DNA of 64,000 nt from Callipepla californica brunnescens (Eukaryota; Chordata; Aves; Galliformes; Odontophoridae), in assembly GCA_023055505.1 (NCBI GenBank), contig JALIRH010000044.1:1550001-1614000 (forward strand), read 5' to 3'. Positions 61,217 to 64,000 of this stretch are shown in pieces. The notes under the pieces were generated by a model. It saw nothing but the letters and a program-made list of their open reading frames with translations, made no database searches and was not told the origin of the DNA. A program made the position numbers and the translations under genes. Numbering within the stretch: the stretch's first letter is position 1; the number at the start of each line of letters is the position of its first letter.

Positions 61217-64000
61217 GGCGCCCTCTGGTGTTACAATCGATGCTTGCAGGTCAATGCGCATAATGTCAATACAAGATTTACTCATTTGCAAGTTTTTCAT
61301 TTCAGTTCTGAAAATAAAATTGTTAAGAATTTCTTTATAGTTATTAGCAGGGTGTCCATTAAGCTTGTTTAGTTGTCTTCAGTGGCAAATGGTTGTATAT
61401 CTGAAAATTCTCCATCATTTATTTATTGATACCTGAATTCATGTATGTGTTATCTTTGTCCTTTCAGTCTAGCTGGTAAGAAAAGACCCAGGCAAAAATA
61501 TCGCTACTGCAATAATATTGAGCCAGAGAGGGAGATATCTTTCTTATTTCTTGTATATTTCTTTAATCTTTGTGATCACTGAACTATGAAAGTAACCTGC
61601 ACTACTGCATTATACTAACCTCTACCTAGATAAGATATTTGAAAACAAATTAGGTGAAGCTGCCTCCAGAATTGACTTTCCCTGTTGTTTTTTTTTCTTT
61701 TTTTTCTTCTTTTGAGTACTTTCTGCACTATCTTGTACCTGCCACTAACAGCATGGATGTGACTCATATTGTCCAGTTGTTGGGATGAGTCAGAAAACTG
61801 TCTATATACTGAGTTCTGGGAAGAAATAACATACTACACTCATTAACAGAAAAGCATTCTTCACTTCTACTTGTGCTCCTCATGGGAGCCCTGCTCTCCC
61901 CATTAGAAATGCATATATGTAGACAAAAATTGAAAGAACTAGATATTACACATATGAAATATCCTTGGTAGGTACTTTATCCTGAAATATGTGAAGTAAC
62001 AAAGTGAGATGTTTTTAGGGCAGGCATAATGGCAAGTAGAACTGCAGGTCTTTCTGTTTGTAGAACTCCGTTTCTCACTGGTATATTGCACTGTGGTCAT
62101 CTGTCTGCAGGACTGTTGAACTGAAAAGCACAGAATTGTTATCAGGATTATGGCAGTGCTATGATCTTCAGATTAATAATTATCAGGTAGTAGTGACTTC
62201 ATTTAGATAAATCTAGGTCGTTTTTGAAATGCGTGTGGGGAAAATAAGCTTCATGATAAGAAAGAAACCACAGTATAGCATGTGTAACGTTGTCTGACGG
62301 GTGAATCAGGCACGCGTTACTCAGTTCTGTTTACAGTTTTGAGAAGACACATAATTTCTACCTATGGCTGGAGATGGGATGGCTCTCTCAAGTAGCTATA
62401 TGCTTATAAAAAGAGTGGTGCTTTTGGTCAGACATATTTCTGAAGCCTCAGAAGTAGCAGGTGGATAAAATCTGTGGTGTCCTAAAAGTACAAAGCTCTG
62501 AGAAAGTTGGTGACCTTTTTAATTCTTTTTCTTTCTTCTCGTGGATCTCACAGTTGTGACTCAAAGTGTGAATTTTTATTTTTTTTTTTCCTAGTAGCAG
62601 TGATGAATTTTTTTATTTAAAGGTGAGCAATTCTGTCTCTGGGTTTTGTTTTATTTTCCCTTGGCGTGCTGCAGGAGGGTGATGTGTTACTGTTCCCACC
62701 AGGTGGAGCTCTTGACATATGCAATTAACGTGAAGTGTGTACCACTGGTGAATCGCAGGGAGCTCCCTCGAAATACAAGTTCAGATTATAGGTCATCAAT
62801 CAGGTCGTCGTTGGTTCACATCCTTCCAGAAAGCAGTATCATGTAGAACATAAAATAGCAACTATTGTTTTAATAAAGTAGAGTAATTTTTTTTGGCGAA
62901 GGCAGTTCACTGATTATCAATAGTATTATTATTTTGTAATTATGAACACTTATGATTTTGAATTAAATATTATAATGCCCCTGTGAATTATCAACCAATG
63001 CATTTTCATTTATTTTCATTACCCTGAGATAAAAGTTGTTTTAATACTAAGAAAATATTGCAAACACTGATTCTTATAACCGTGAATACTGCACTTCACT
63101 ACAGTGTTTGCAGTTCCAGAATTTGGCTATGTTGTCTGCAGTTGTTTGATAACATTTTATATTCATAAGAAATCTCCTGATAGGAAACTAATTATGTCAC
63201 TCAGTGTTTCATAAACATGTCTGCCAGTGATGGTAGATTTGAAAGTGTTGCAGAATTATCATTGCTTTCTCTTATGAGTGTGTTGAAGACTGTGAGTACA
63301 CACTGATAGACAGCACTCTACTGTTGTGATAGTGATACTCCTGTTTCATTTTTGAGAATGGTATAAGAAGACCTAAATATGGAGGGAAGCAGCAACAAAT
63401 AGAGCTTTTTGTTCATTTTGGTTTTGCATTCAGCATAGGCATCATGTGCAGCCCATGCAGGGAGATACTATGCATATTCAGTATTTCTGGAGGCATGTGC
63501 CTCTAGTCTTCTTACTCTTTATTCTGCTTCAGAAATGGCACTCTGGTGCAGGTGGGTGTCCCTCTGTGGCCACCCTGCAGGTTTCAGCACCTCTGGCCTT
63601 TTATTGTAGCAGTGCTCATAAAACCAGCTTGCGGTGTTACAGAGCACCCAACATCAGATGTCACACCTTTCTCTCATCTCTTTCCCATTCTTCTAAAGGT
63701 ATAAATGATATAGCCTACGTGTCTCCCCTCATTTCCTCAGGTGCCAACAGCTTGCCCAGTGAGCTCACTTAGTAGGACTGCATCTGGCACCTTTCCTCAC
63801 CATAGCTAGTTCTGCTTCCCACTCTGATCAGAGCCAGGCCCTTGATGCGTGTGTTTCTGCAGGCAGCTGGAGTCACTCCTCATCTCCCACCGCAGCCCTC
63901 ATGGCCCGGCTGCTCTGGGCAGTGTGTAGTGTCCCTTGCAGGCAGCCTGCCAGGCACCACAGAAGAAGATTGCCTGCTTGTCACACTGTGCTCCTTCCAG

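Larger units (their letters stand above)
50228..64000 (+). other. EXOC6 intron 1 (partial)
   Basis: At least 13.8 kb of intron follow the canonical donor. No match to the expected exon 2 start (SVYDDQPNAHKKF) was found, so the intron runs past the window. It is GC-rich to about 51600, then AT-rich. It contains T13-G16 (52817-52845), pyrimidine tracts (55707-55777), T-runs at 56601 and 57034, a GT array (61166-61213) and unique sequence. Open frames reach 107 codons beyond the island and resemble no known exon. The Alu-like density of mammals is absent. Confidence 0.8.

Noticed and set aside
61037..61372. Cys-Val and Thr-His repeat peptides
   Set aside because: They are translations of the (GT)24 microsatellite.

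Overview
This window is vertebrate nuclear DNA, almost certainly from a galliform bird (chicken or a close relative). The evidence is a complete four-exon HHEX homeobox gene whose spliced product is 277 residues (the length I recall for chicken HHEX/PRH), several 5'-truncated CR1 retroposons of the avian type, low repeat content, and compact GC-rich CpG islands set in AT-rich intergenic DNA. Genes have introns, so most long open frames here are chance frames in GC-rich promoters or simple repeats and are not genes.

Layout. Positions 1-2491 are HHEX upstream DNA: a GC-rich stretch, an AT-rich block near 700-1250, then a CpG-island promoter. HHEX occupies 2492-5736 (coding, + strand; exons 2492-2873, 4108-4286, 4371-4421, 5515-5736), with a 3'UTR ending near a poly(A) signal at 6704. 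A second CpG-rich island (about 6730-7640) follows directly, then a 21-bp minisatellite. From about 8.7 to 48.3 kb no protein-coding gene was recognised. This interval holds CR1 fragments, simple repeats and several AT-rich blocks resembling conserved non-coding elements, as expected beside a developmental regulator. EXOC6 (exocyst SEC15A) begins on the + strand with two alternative first coding exons, 48380-48501 and 50145-50227. Both end in the same phase with Leu-Arg at the donor. From 50228 to the window end is EXOC6 intron 1; exon 2 was not found. The HHEX then EXOC6 order matches the known vertebrate block that also carries the CYP26 genes.

Most interesting signals: (1) paired EXOC6 first exons with contrasting promoters, one AT-rich with a TATA-like box and one CpG island with a YY1-type motif over the start codon; (2) a compact element in HHEX intron 3 with a perfect 9-bp inverted homeodomain-type repeat enclosing two forkhead-like sites and followed by a GATA site; (3) an Ets/GATA cluster in HHEX intron 1, consistent with the blood/endothelial enhancer known from mouse; (4) three Pumilio-type UGUANAUA elements near the HHEX mRNA 3' end; (5) an orphan CpG island just 3' of HHEX. 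I saw no CRISPR array, prokaryotic operon, viral gene, tRNA or rRNA. Conservation claims could not be tested here and are marked as inference.
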